A stretch of DNA of 64,000 nt from Neisseria uirgultaei (GTDB taxonomy: Bacteria; Pseudomonadota; Gammaproteobacteria; Burkholderiales; Neisseriaceae). The notes beneath the pieces are model-generated. The model saw nothing but the letters and a program-made list of their open reading frames with translations. It did no database searches and had not been told where the DNA came from. The position numbers were made by a program, and so were the translations under genes. Location of the stretch: assembly GCF_962719845.1 (NCBI RefSeq), contig NZ_CAUIYF010000004.1, forward strand, positions 1 to 64,000, read 5' to 3'. Positions 9,654-16,551 of this stretch are shown piece after piece; the stretch's first letter is position 1, and each line of letters starts with the position of its first letter.

Positions 9654-10418
9654 ATGCACACCAGCCTTACCGTCAAAAATACCGTTATCGGAAGCGGACG
9701 CACCAAAATCGCCGTGCCGCTTGTCGCCCGCGATGCCGCCGAACTTTCCGCCGTACTTGACCAAATCACAAAGCTGCCCTTCGATATTGCGGAGTTCCGC
9801 GCCGATTTTTTGGAATGCGCGGGCAGCATCGGCGAAGTATTGCGCCACACGCAGACCGTCCGCGACGCGCTGCCCGGCAAACCGCTGCTGTTTACGTTCA
9901 GACGGCATGGCGAAGGCGGCGCGTTCCCGTGTTCGGACGGTTATTATTTTGAACTGCTCGACGCGCTGATCGAAAGCCGCCTGCCCGACATTATCGATAT
10001 CGAGCTGTTTGCCGGCGAAACCGCCGTCCGGCGCGCCGTGGCAAATGCTCAAAAAAACGGCATCGCCGCCCTGCTCTGCAATCATGAGTTCCACCGCACG
10101 CCGCCGCAAGAAGAAATCGTATGCCGTCTGAAACAGATGGAGGACTGCGGCGCGGACATCTGCAAAATTGCGGTAATGCCGCAAAGCGCGGAAGATGTTC
10201 TGACTTTGCTTTCCGCCACGCTCAAAGCGAAACAGCTTGTCGCCAAACCGATTGTTACGATGTCGATGGGGCAGACGGGTGCGGTCAGCCGGCTTGCCGG
10301 ACAGGTGTTCGGCTCAAGCATCGCGTTCGGTTCGGGAACGCAAAACTCCGCGCCGGGGCAAATCGGCGTATCCGCCCTCCGTGCGGCACTCGACTGCCTC
10401 GAAAGCGGCGCAGACTGA
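9654..10418 (+). CDS. aroD: 3-dehydroquinate dehydratase, type I
   Basis: Third step of the shikimate pathway, by the Schiff-base (type I) mechanism. It has 254 residues, the family length. The motif LLCNHEFHRTP supplies the catalytic His144 and CKIAVMP the Schiff-base Lys171, matching His143 and Lys170 of the known enzymes. The C-terminal MGQTGAVSR loop binds substrate. A DUS is embedded in frame near residue 156, and a single DUS follows the stop. It lies 19 nt ahead of rep on the same strand, so co-transcription is likely. Confidence 0.96.
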   Translation: MHTSLTVKNTVIGSGRTKIAVPLVARDAAELSAVLDQITKLPFDIAEFRADFLECAGSIGEVLRHTQTVRDALPGKPLLFTFRRHGEGGAFPCSDGYYFELLDALIESRLPDIIDIELFAGETAVRRAVANAQKNGIAALLCNHEFHRTPPQEEIVCRLKQMEDCGADICKIAVMPQSAEDVLTLLSATLKAKQLVAKPIVTMSMGQTGAVSRLAGQVFGSSIAFGSGTQNSAPGQIGVSALRAALDCLESGAD

Positions 10419-10437
10419 TTTCAGACGGCATCAAAAC

Positions 10438-12453
10438 ATGATGAAACTCAATCCCCAACAGCTCGAAGCCGTCCGCTACCTCGGCGGCCCCCTGCTCGTC
10501 CTTGCCGGCGCAGGCAGCGGAAAAACAGGTGTGATTACGCAAAAAATCAAGCATTTGATTGTATCATCACGTTACCAACCCCATGAAATTGCAGCTATTA
10601 CTTTTACTAATAAAGCCGCAAAAGAAATGAGGGAACGTATCAGTTTAATGCTATCAAAAGGTCAAGCTAAACGAATAATAATCTGCACTTTCCATGCTTT
10701 GGGCATAAAGATTTTGCGCGAAGAGGCGAACCATATCGGTTACAAAAAAAACTTCTCCATTCTCGATGCCGGAGACTGCGCGGAAATCATCGATGAACTT
10801 TTGGGCGGCACGGGAAAAGAAGCCTTATTCAAAGCGCAGCACCAGATTTCCCTGTGGAAAAACGATTTAAAAACGCCTGAAGATGTCGTTCAGACGGCCT
10901 CTAATGTGTGGGAACAACAGATCGCGCGCGTGTATGCAAGTTATCAGGAAACGCTCAAAAGCTATCAGGCTGTGGACTTCGACGACTTAATCCGTCTGCC
11001 CTCCGTACTGTTGCAGCAAAACAGCGAAGTGCGCAACAAATGGCAGCGGCGGCTGCGTTATCTGTTAGTTGACGAATGCCAAGATACGAATACCTGCCAA
11101 TTTGCGCTGATGAAACTCTTGACCGGTGCGGAAGGGATGTTTACCGCCGTCGGCGACGACGACCAGTCCATCTACGCATGGCGCGGCGCAAACATGGAAA
11201 ACCTGCGCAAAATGCAGGAAAACTATCCGCAGATGAAGGTCATCAAATTGGAGCAAAACTACCGCTCCACCGAGCGGATTCTTAAAATCGCCAACAAAGT
11301 CATCGAAAACAACCCCAAACTATTTACCAAAAAACTTTGGTCGCAATTGGGCGAAGGTGAGCCCGTCAAAGTCGTTGCCTGCCAAAACGAGCAACACGAA
11401 GCCGACTGGGTCGTCAGCCAAATCGTCAAACAAAAACTCATCGGCGGCGACAAAACCCAATATGCCGATTTCGCCGTGTTATACCGCGGAAAGCATCAGG
11501 CGAGGATTTTCGAAGAAGCATTGCGCAGCGCGCGCATCCCCTACCGGCTCTCCGGTGGACAAAGCTTTTTCGACAAAGCCGAAATCAAAGACGTGTTGTC
11601 TTATGTGCGGCTGCTTGCCAACCCCAACGACGATCCCGCCTTTCTGCGTGCCATTACCACGCCCAAACGCGGCATCGGCGACGTAACGCTGGGCAAACTC
11701 AACGCCTACGCGTACGAACACGAATGCAGCCTGTATGAAGCCGCACAAAACGAAGAGGCCCTTGCCACACTGAACAATACCAACCGCCAACACCTGCAAG
11801 CCTTTATGGATATGTTCGGCAACTACCGCGCCAAAGCCGAAACCGCCGAGGCAGGCGAACTCATCAACAGCCTGCTCGAAGAAATCGGCTACGAAAACCA
11901 TTTGATGCAAAACGAGGAAGGCAAAGCCGGCGAAATCAAATGGCGCAACGTCGGCGAGTTGGTATCGTGGTTTGCACGAAAAGAAGAAGGGGACGGCAAA
12001 AACATCATCGAACTCGCCCAAACCGTCACCTTGATGAGACTTTTGGAGAGAAAAGACGAGGAGGAAGCCGATGCCGTCTCGCTATCCACGCTACACGCCG
12101 CCAAAGGTTTGGAGTATCCGTATGTTTTCCTTGTCGGTTGTGAAGAAGGTGTTTTGCCGCACAACGACAGCATCGAAGAAGGCAACGTCGAAGAAGAACG
12201 CCGCCTGATGTACGTCGGCATCACCCGCGCCAAACGCCAACTCACACTGACTCACTGCCTCAAACGCAAAAAACAAGGCACATGGCAGTTCCCCGAACCC
12301 AGCCGATTCATAGACGAAATGCCGCAGGAAGATTTGAAAATCCTGGGGCGCAAAGGCGGCGAGCCGATTGTCAGCAAGGAAGAAGGCAGACGCAACCTCG
12401 CCGATATAATCGGAAGGCTCGACAGCATGAAAAAAGGCGGCCCGGCGGATTAA
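10438..12453 (+). CDS. rep: ATP-dependent DNA helicase Rep (UvrD/Rep family)
   Basis: 3'-5' superfamily 1 helicase that helps forks past bound proteins. It has 671 residues, against 673 for E. coli Rep. Walker A AGAGSGKT lies near residue 27, the DEXX-box form VDECQDTN near 212, the DDQSIYAWRGA motif near 238, and motifs V-VI (STLHAAKGLEYP, YVGITRAKR) near the C-terminus. Two adjacent ATG codons (10438 and 10441) are possible starts; the open frame extending upstream overlaps aroD and has no likeness. An AG-type DUS word lies inside the gene near 10899. Confidence 0.95.
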   Translation: MMKLNPQQLEAVRYLGGPLLVLAGAGSGKTGVITQKIKHLIVSSRYQPHEIAAITFTNKAAKEMRERISLMLSKGQAKRIIICTFHALGIKILREEANHIGYKKNFSILDAGDCAEIIDELLGGTGKEALFKAQHQISLWKNDLKTPEDVVQTASNVWEQQIARVYASYQETLKSYQAVDFDDLIRLPSVLLQQNSEVRNKWQRRLRYLLVDECQDTNTCQFALMKLLTGAEGMFTAVGDDDQSIYAWRGANMENLRKMQENYPQMKVIKLEQNYRSTERILKIANKVIENNPKLFTKKLWSQLGEGEPVKVVACQNEQHEADWVVSQIVKQKLIGGDKTQYADFAVLYRGKHQARIFEEALRSARIPYRLSGGQSFFDKAEIKDVLSYVRLLANPNDDPAFLRAITTPKRGIGDVTLGKLNAYAYEHECSLYEAAQNEEALATLNNTNRQHLQAFMDMFGNYRAKAETAEAGELINSLLEEIGYENHLMQNEEGKAGEIKWRNVGELVSWFARKEEGDGKNIIELAQTVTLMRLLERKDEEEADAVSLSTLHAAKGLEYPYVFLVGCEEGVLPHNDSIEEGNVEEERRLMYVGITRAKRQLTLTHCLKRKKQGTWQFPEPSRFIDEMPQEDLKILGRKGGEPIVSKEEGRRNLADIIGRLDSMKKGGPAD

Positions 12454-12465
12454 ACCGATGCCGCG

Positions 12466-12499
12466 ATGCCGTCTGAAAACCGTTCAGACGGCATATTTT
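12466..12499. terminator. bidirectional DUS terminator between rep and dinB
   Basis: Inward-facing 12-bp DUS arms at 12466-12477 and 12483-12494, followed by A then T5 on the plus strand. It serves the convergent genes rep and dinB. Confidence 0.7.
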
Positions 12500-12521
12500 T
12501 GAACGGCGCGCGGCAAGCGGT

Positions 12522-13580
12522 TTACGCCCACAAGCCCTGCTGCTGGTTTTTCGGCACAAGATGTCCCACGCCGATACCGATGAGGCGGAACGCGTCTTCC
12601 GTCTGCGGCGGGACGCGCTTCGTCAACATTTGCGCCGCCTGAAGCAGGGAGGCGCAGTCGGGCAATACGGAGGAATAAGTCAGCGTGCGCGTGATGATGC
12701 GGAAATCGTAGGTCTTCAGCTTGAGCGTTACGCTTTGGGCTTCGACGTTTTTGCGCGTGATTTGCCGCCACAAGTCTTCGGCAAGATGGGGTAGGTGTCC
12801 GGCAGCCTGCTCCAGCGGCAGGTCTTCGGGCAGGGTGATTTCTGTGGAGATTTGGAGGCGTTCGCGTTCGGCTTTGACGGGGCGTTCGTCCGTACCGCGC
12901 GCCAAATCATAGAGGCGGTAGCCGTAGCGTCCGAAATGGTTTAAGAGCTCGCCGCGCTCGAAACGGCGCAAGTCGCCCGCCGTCTGCATACCCAGCGACT
13001 GCATTTTTTTCAACGTGACTTTGCCCACTCCGGGGATTTTGCCCAAAGGCAGGGTTTCCAAAAATGCCATGACTTTGTGCGGCGGCAACACAAACTGCCC
13101 GTTCGGCTTGCGCCAGTCCGACGCGATTTTCGCCAGAAATTTGTTCGGCGCGATGCCTGCGGATGCGGTCAAACCCGTTTCCGCAAAAATGGCGGCACGG
13201 ATTTCTTTGGCAACTTCGCTGGCGTAAGGGATGTTTTTGAAATTACGGGTAACGTCAAGATAGGCTTCGTCTAGCGACAGAGGTTCGATTAAATCGGTAT
13301 AACGCCTGAATACGGCGTGAATCTGCGCGGAAACCTGACGGTACAAGTCGAAATGCGGCGGCACATACACCGCTTGCGGACACAGCCTTTTCGCCGTTGC
13401 CACCGACATCGCGGAATGCAGCCCGAACTGCCGCGCCTCATACGATGCGGCGCAAATCACCGAACGCGCACCCTCCCACGCCACGACCACGGGCAGCCCT
13501 TTCAAATGCGGCTGCTCGCGCAGTTCCACCGATGCGTAGAACGCGTCCATGTCGATATGGATGATTTTGCGTGAAGGCAT
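12522..13580 (-). CDS. dinB: DNA polymerase IV (Y-family)
   Basis: Translesion DNA polymerase, 352 residues, full family length. Catalytic acidic residues are visible as IDMDAFYAS (Asp10) and SLDEAYLD (Asp and Glu near 105). The helix-hairpin-helix (GKIPGVGKVTLKKMQ) is near residue 185, and the little-finger domain follows. The start MPSRKII fits family N-termini; another ATG four codons upstream overlaps the -10 box of the divergent small module, and no clear Shine-Dalgarno decides. The C-terminus lacks an obvious QLxLF clamp-binding motif. Confidence 0.94.
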   Translation of the reverse strand: MPSRKIIHIDMDAFYASVELREQPHLKGLPVVVAWEGARSVICAASYEARQFGLHSAMSVATAKRLCPQAVYVPPHFDLYRQVSAQIHAVFRRYTDLIEPLSLDEAYLDVTRNFKNIPYASEVAKEIRAAIFAETGLTASAGIAPNKFLAKIASDWRKPNGQFVLPPHKVMAFLETLPLGKIPGVGKVTLKKMQSLGMQTAGDLRRFERGELLNHFGRYGYRLYDLARGTDERPVKAERERLQISTEITLPEDLPLEQAAGHLPHLAEDLWRQITRKNVEAQSVTLKLKTYDFRIITRTLTYSSVLPDCASLLQAAQMLTKRVPPQTEDAFRLIGIGVGHLVPKNQQQGLWA

Positions 13581-13594
13581 ATGTCTATACATAA

Positions 13595-13600
13595 TATAAT
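13595..13600 (+). promoter_or_regulatory. -10 box of micro-peptide module copy 1
   Basis: Perfect TATAAT just upstream of the first module. The -35 region is weak. The context after it (CCATTC, then AAAGCA, then AGCCCCGA) is shared with copy 2, which argues for function. It is divergent from dinB. Confidence 0.55.
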
Positions 13601-13620
13601 GCATCCATTCGATAAAGCAA

Positions 13621-13647
13621 AGCCCCGAAGTGGCAGCTTCGGGGGCT
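13621..13647 (+). other. 5'-leader hairpin of module copy 1
   Basis: AGCCCCGAAG pairs with CTTCGGGGGCT around a 6-nt loop, between the promoter and the GGAGG ribosome site. It is positionally equivalent to the hairpin at 14124-14152. Confidence 0.6.
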
Positions 13648-13674
13648 TATCGGATAGAAAGGAGGCTTGAAGAA

Positions 13675-13731
13675 ATGGCGAAAGTTATTTTATTCCTGTT
13701 TCTTTTGTTAGTTTGCGCACCAGCCTACTAA
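13675..13731 (+). CDS. 18-residue hydrophobic micro-peptide (Ibs-like toxin candidate), copy 1
   Basis: Encodes MAKVILFLFLLLVCAPAY, a single membrane-spanning stretch. A strong ribosome site (GGAGG at 13661-13665) precedes the ATG. Length, a charged N-terminus and an AY ending resemble the Ibs type I toxins of E. coli (18-19 residues). Copy 2 at 14184 has the same position, length class and hydrophobicity but little residue identity, so character rather than sequence is conserved. A conserved convergent promoter lies 65-95 nt downstream. Membrane toxicity is inferred; a leader peptide is the alternative. Confidence 0.6.
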   Translation: MAKVILFLFLLLVCAPAY

Positions 13732-13750
13732 TGAAAAACTGAAATAACAA

Positions 13751-13773
13751 GGGGTGGCAGAACACCGCGCCCC
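13751..13773. repeat. conserved 23-nt stem-loop, copy 1
   Basis: A G4...C4 stem-loop beginning GGGGTGGCAGAACACC, identical at all 23 positions to 14270-14292 although the flanks diverge. It would form near the 5' end of an antisense RNA from the promoter at 13797-13824. Confidence 0.75.
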
Positions 13774-13796
13774 TTTCGCCAACCTTTCTACAAGCC

Positions 13797-13824
13797 ATTT
13801 TACTACAATAGTTTTAAAAATCAA
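13797..13824 (-). promoter_or_regulatory. putative antisense promoter, copy 1
   Basis: On the minus strand TTGATT, 16 nt, TAAAAT. A transcript would start near 13790 and run antisense to the stem-loop and micro-peptide. Copy 2 has the same hexamers with the same 16-nt spacing around an unrelated spacer. Confidence 0.5.
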
Positions 13825-13833
13825 GGATTACCT

Positions 13834-14010
13834 ATGGTTGATGAAAAACTGGCCGAATACCGCAAACGGGCGGCAGCCAAGCGGACGATAAAAAATGTCT
13901 CTTTTAACAACGAAGCCGAGAAAGATTTACTTGAGTTTGCAAATAAAGTTGATTTTTCCCAATGGGTTAAAGAACAAATCCGAAAAGAGTTTAAAAATCG
14001 GCTCAAGTAA
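13834..14010 (+). CDS. small ribbon-helix-helix-like protein, copy 1
   Basis: 58 residues, basic. After a charged N-terminus, VSFN (predicted strand) is followed by NEAEKDLLEFANKV (helix) and FSQWVKEQIRKEFK (helix), the order of an Arc/CopG-type ribbon-helix-helix. A DNA-binding role is inferred from pattern alone. The ribosome site AAGGA lies 7 nt before the ATG. The paralogue at 14353 shares the strand-helix-helix core, with FSQWVKE identical. It is the third element of the micro-peptide unit, so it may regulate it or act as partner. A DUS terminator follows. Confidence 0.75.
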   Translation: MVDEKLAEYRKRAAAKRTIKNVSFNNEAEKDLLEFANKVDFSQWVKEQIRKEFKNRLK

Positions 14011-14015
14011 CATAA

Positions 14016-14049
14016 ATGCCGTCTGAACAGGGATTCAGACGGCATTTTT
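14016..14049 (+). terminator. DUS terminator of module copy 1
   Basis: DUS arms 14016-14027 and 14034-14045, followed by T5. Confidence 0.85.
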
Positions 14050-14073
14050 CTTTGATTTTATCGGAGGTAAGGC

Positions 14074-14102
14074 TTGACTTTTTCGTAACAACGAAATATA
14101 AT
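14074..14102 (+). promoter_or_regulatory. sigma-70 promoter of module copy 2
   Basis: TTGACT (14074-14079), a 17-nt spacer and TATAAT (14097-14102). This is among the best promoter matches in the window, strong for so small a transcript. Confidence 0.8.
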
Positions 14103-14123
14103 ACAACCATTCAGAAAGCACTT

Positions 14124-14152
14124 AGCCCCGAGAGGCGGCAACCAATCGGGGC
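14124..14152 (+). other. 5'-leader hairpin of module copy 2
   Basis: GCCCCGA pairs with TCGGGGC around a 14-nt loop, in the same place as the copy 1 hairpin. Confidence 0.6.
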
Positions 14153-14183
14153 AAGTTAAGTCTGAATGGAAAGGAGCAGCAAA

Positions 14184-14246
14184 ATGAATTGGAAACTGTT
14201 TATATTGCTGATAATTTTTCTGATTGCAAACTGTTCGGGGATGTAA
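14184..14246 (+). CDS. 20-residue hydrophobic micro-peptide (Ibs-like toxin candidate), copy 2
   Basis: Encodes MNWKLFILLIIFLIANCSGM, a transmembrane stretch with a short charged start. GGAG lies 9 nt upstream. The IANC tetrad looks vaguely like a lipobox but has Asn at -1 and almost nothing after the Cys, so a lipoprotein is unlikely. The unit has its own strong promoter and leader hairpin. Function is inferred as for copy 1. Confidence 0.6.
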   Translation: MNWKLFILLIIFLIANCSGM

Positions 14247-14269
14247 TTAGAAAATAGCTTTTAAACAAA

Positions 14270-14292
14270 GGGGTGGCAGAACACCGCGCCCC
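14270..14292. repeat. conserved 23-nt stem-loop, copy 2
   Basis: Identical to 13751-13773. It lies 24 nt past the micro-peptide stop. Confidence 0.75.
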
Positions 14293-14313
14293 TTCCGATT
14301 CAAACCTGCTGCC

Positions 14314-14341
14314 ATTTTAACGCATTCCGATAAAAAATCAA
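14314..14341 (-). promoter_or_regulatory. putative antisense promoter, copy 2
   Basis: TTGATT, 16 nt, TAAAAT on the minus strand, as in copy 1. The -35 overlaps the ribosome site of the next gene, so part of the conservation could serve translation. Confidence 0.5.
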
Positions 14342-14352
14342 GGAGCATACCT

Positions 14353-14523
14353 ATGGAAGAAGACAAAATAGCCGAATCAAAAAAGAGATACGAAAAGGAA
14401 AAGCGGGCGCATCGCGGCGTTTCATTTAACCGCAATACCGAACAAGAGTTATTGGATTTTGTAGATAAAGTTAACTTCTCCCAATGGGTTAAAGAGAAAA
14501 TCCGCGAAGAGATGCAAAAATAG
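14353..14523 (+). CDS. small ribbon-helix-helix-like protein, copy 2
   Basis: 56 residues, a paralogue of 13834-14010. The core VSFNRNTEQELLDFVDKV then FSQWVKEKIREEM keeps the strand-helix-helix pattern, and the N-terminal 20 residues are highly charged. The ribosome site AAGGAG is 8 nt before ATG. No DUS terminator follows, and fpr starts 121 nt downstream. Confidence 0.75.
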   Translation: MEEDKIAESKKRYEKEKRAHRGVSFNRNTEQELLDFVDKVNFSQWVKEKIREEMQK

Positions 14524-14610
14524 GGTGTTGGAAACAGGCAAACGGATAACGGCATATTGCCTGATTGCCATTCAAATACAGGAAATGCGGAAAAAAACAC
14601 CCGAATTGGC

Positions 14611-14616
14611 TATAAT
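14611..14616 (+). promoter_or_regulatory. -10 box upstream of fpr
   Basis: TATAAT about 29 nt before the fpr start. No clear -35 is seen. Confidence 0.4.
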
Positions 14617-14644
14617 CCCCACAAACACACTCAAGGACAACAAC

Positions 14645-15424
14645 ATGGCAGCCTCGCCCGAAGCAAAATTCACTGAAGAAAAGATTTTGTGGGTCAAACA
14701 CCACACACCGAAACTCATCACTTTCGCCATCAGCCGTCCCGAATCCTACCGCTTTAAAGCGGGACAGTTCTCCCGACTCGGTTTCTACGAAGGTGAAGGC
14801 TTTATTTGGCGCGCCTATTCCGTCGTTTCCGCAGAATATACCGACACGCTCGAATATTTTGCCGTACTCATCCAAGACGGTCCCATGTCGGCCCGTTTCG
14901 CCAAAATGCGGCAGGGCGACACCATCCTGCTCGATAAAAATGCCACCGGCTTCCTCCTGCCCGAACGCTTCCCTGACGGCAAGGATTTGGTGATGCTTTG
15001 CACCGGCTCGGGCATCGCCCCCTTCCTTTCCATTCTCGAACAACCCGAAATTTGGCAACGTTTCGATACTGTCAGCCTGATACACTCCGTTTCCTTCTCG
15101 GAAGAACTGATTTTCAACAGCCGCCTCGCTGCCCTTTCCGAACACCCTCTGGTCGGCGAATACCTGCACAAATTCCGTTTCGTCCCCGTAACCACCCGCG
15201 CCACCAATCCCAACGGATTGGGCGGAAAACGCATTCCCGAACTCTTAAAAAACGGCAGCCTCGAACAGGCGCTGCATACCAAGTTCACGCCCGAATCCAC
15301 ACGGTTTATGATTTGCGGCAACCCGGAAATGGTCAAAGACACCTTCCAAACGCTGCTCGATATGGGTTACGCCATGCACCGCAACCGCGTCCCCGGTCAA
15401 ATCATGATGGAAAACGGTTTTTGA
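14645..15424 (+). CDS. fpr: ferredoxin/flavodoxin-NADP+ reductase
   Basis: FAD enzyme moving electrons between NADPH and ferredoxin or flavodoxin. It has 259 residues, the bacterial (subclass I) length. The FAD-binding RAYSVVS is near residue 59 and the NADP-binding CTGSGIAPF near 120. The start MAASPEAKF is preferred because AAGGA lies just upstream; the open frame reaches further back without likeness. No partner ferredoxin gene is adjacent. Confidence 0.95.
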   Translation: MAASPEAKFTEEKILWVKHHTPKLITFAISRPESYRFKAGQFSRLGFYEGEGFIWRAYSVVSAEYTDTLEYFAVLIQDGPMSARFAKMRQGDTILLDKNATGFLLPERFPDGKDLVMLCTGSGIAPFLSILEQPEIWQRFDTVSLIHSVSFSEELIFNSRLAALSEHPLVGEYLHKFRFVPVTTRATNPNGLGGKRIPELLKNGSLEQALHTKFTPESTRFMICGNPEMVKDTFQTLLDMGYAMHRNRVPGQIMMENGF

Positions 15425-15640
15425 AAAATTACCCTACCCCCCCGCACAAAACAAGTCCTCACCCAAATATGGGACTACGCCGTCCGGCGCGGCATCATTA
15501 CCGACGAACGCCGCAACCACGCCGCCCCTTGCCGAACAAAAGCCAAACCCCGCAAAAACAAAAAACCGCCTAAAAAAATTTCAGACGGCATTCTGCCATC
15601 CGACAAGCGGCGGCAACCGCCAAAAACGAAAGGAAATACA
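15425..15640 (+). other. open stretch in the fpr frame with a C7 tract; possible small or decayed gene
   Basis: After the fpr stop the same frame stays open for 72 codons up to the next ATG. It reads a protein-like stretch (VLTQIWDYAVRRGIITDERR) and then a lysine/proline-rich part containing a DUS. It has no ATG of its own. A TTG-start frame overlapping the fpr stop would enter it if the C7 run (15435-15441) lost one C. I cannot tell a slipped gene from chance. Confidence 0.25.
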
Positions 15641-15844
15641 ATGAACACAATCGAACAAGAAATGAAACGCGCCGGGTTAAGAGAAATAGATGCCGAAATC
15701 GCCAAAATCATTGCCGACGCGCACAAAATCAACGCCGAATCGGTAAAAATAGCCCAAGAATCCCGATGGTATCCCATGATGGCGGCAACCGGGCTGGTTA
15801 CCGCCATCGCCTCCGTGTTGGCACTGATATTCAAATTTGCCTGA
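15641..15844 (+). CDS. small single-span membrane protein, unknown
   Basis: 67 residues. An amphipathic helix with repeated alanine and charged residues (1-42) is followed by one membrane span (about 46-66, MMAATGLVTAIASVLALIF). The ribosome site AAAGGA is present. The layout (helical stalk, then membrane anchor) resembles small proteins of Neisseria prophage-like clusters, but I do not recognise the family. Confidence 0.7.
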   Translation: MNTIEQEMKRAGLREIDAEIAKIIADAHKINAESVKIAQESRWYPMMAATGLVTAIASVLALIFKFA

Positions 15845-15880
15845 CCACAAGCCCCGCGAGGGGCTTTATCCCTCAACAAA

Positions 15881-16228
15881 ATGAACAGAGCCGCACTATT
15901 CAACCGCTGCCCCGAATGGATTATCGGGCAAGACGGGGCAAGCCGTTTCATTACCCATTGCCGCCATCCCCGTCTGATTGCCACAATCCACAGGCAGGCA
16001 GACGGCGAATGCCCGGGCGGGCATTACCGCCATTCCGAAAACGGCATCACCCTTTACGATTTTATTTTTTTCGACGGCAAACCGGCAGACAAAGCCCGAT
16101 TTGCCGCCGTCCTTACCGAAACCTGCCACTATGAAGCCGAACCCGATACCGAAACGCGGCGGGCCGATATGCCTCTGGAAAAATGGCGGCAGTTCCTCGA
16201 TTGGATAGAAAAAACAAATGCCGTCTGA
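15881..16228 (+). CDS. conserved hypothetical protein, stop codon supplied by a DUS
   Basis: 115 residues, not recognised. It is rich in His, Cys and aromatic residues (FITHCRHPR, CPGGHYRH, TCHYEAE), which may bind metal, though no standard motif fits. The TGA stop is the TGA of a DUS (16218-16229), so uptake-sequence insertion may have set its C-terminus. It lies 36 nt after the previous gene. Confidence 0.6.
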   Translation: MNRAALFNRCPEWIIGQDGASRFITHCRHPRLIATIHRQADGECPGGHYRHSENGITLYDFIFFDGKPADKARFAAVLTETCHYEAEPDTETRRADMPLEKWRQFLDWIEKTNAV

Positions 16229-16417
16229 AGCCTTCAGAGTGCGAAGCCTGCCCGTAGGGTGCAGCATTTTTTACCGACCCCAAACCTAAAAACCGCAACC
16301 AAGACCCACGCCGCCTGCCCCGACCCAGCCGCCACACCAAAACGAACCCGCCCTGCCCGTCCGATGCCTCGGGACGGACGGGCAAACCGACACGGCACGA
16401 AAATCGCGTCGGCAAAG

Positions 16418-16447
16418 ATGCCGTCTGAAGCCTTCAGACGGCATTTT
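16418..16447. terminator. bidirectional DUS terminator
   Basis: DUS arms 16418-16429 and 16433-16444, followed by T4, between a plus-strand gene and the convergent exonuclease gene. Confidence 0.7.
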
Positions 16448-16551
16448 CGGGTACATTATCTGCAAACGGCAGCACACCTGCACAAACCGATTAGGCAATC
16501 AATACGAACGGCTATTTACATACTTACCGGCTTTCACCAACCGGTATCGAT

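Noticed and set aside
14184..14246. Small lipoprotein (IANC as lipobox)
   Set aside because: Asn at -1 is not accepted by signal peptidase II and only three residues follow the Cys.
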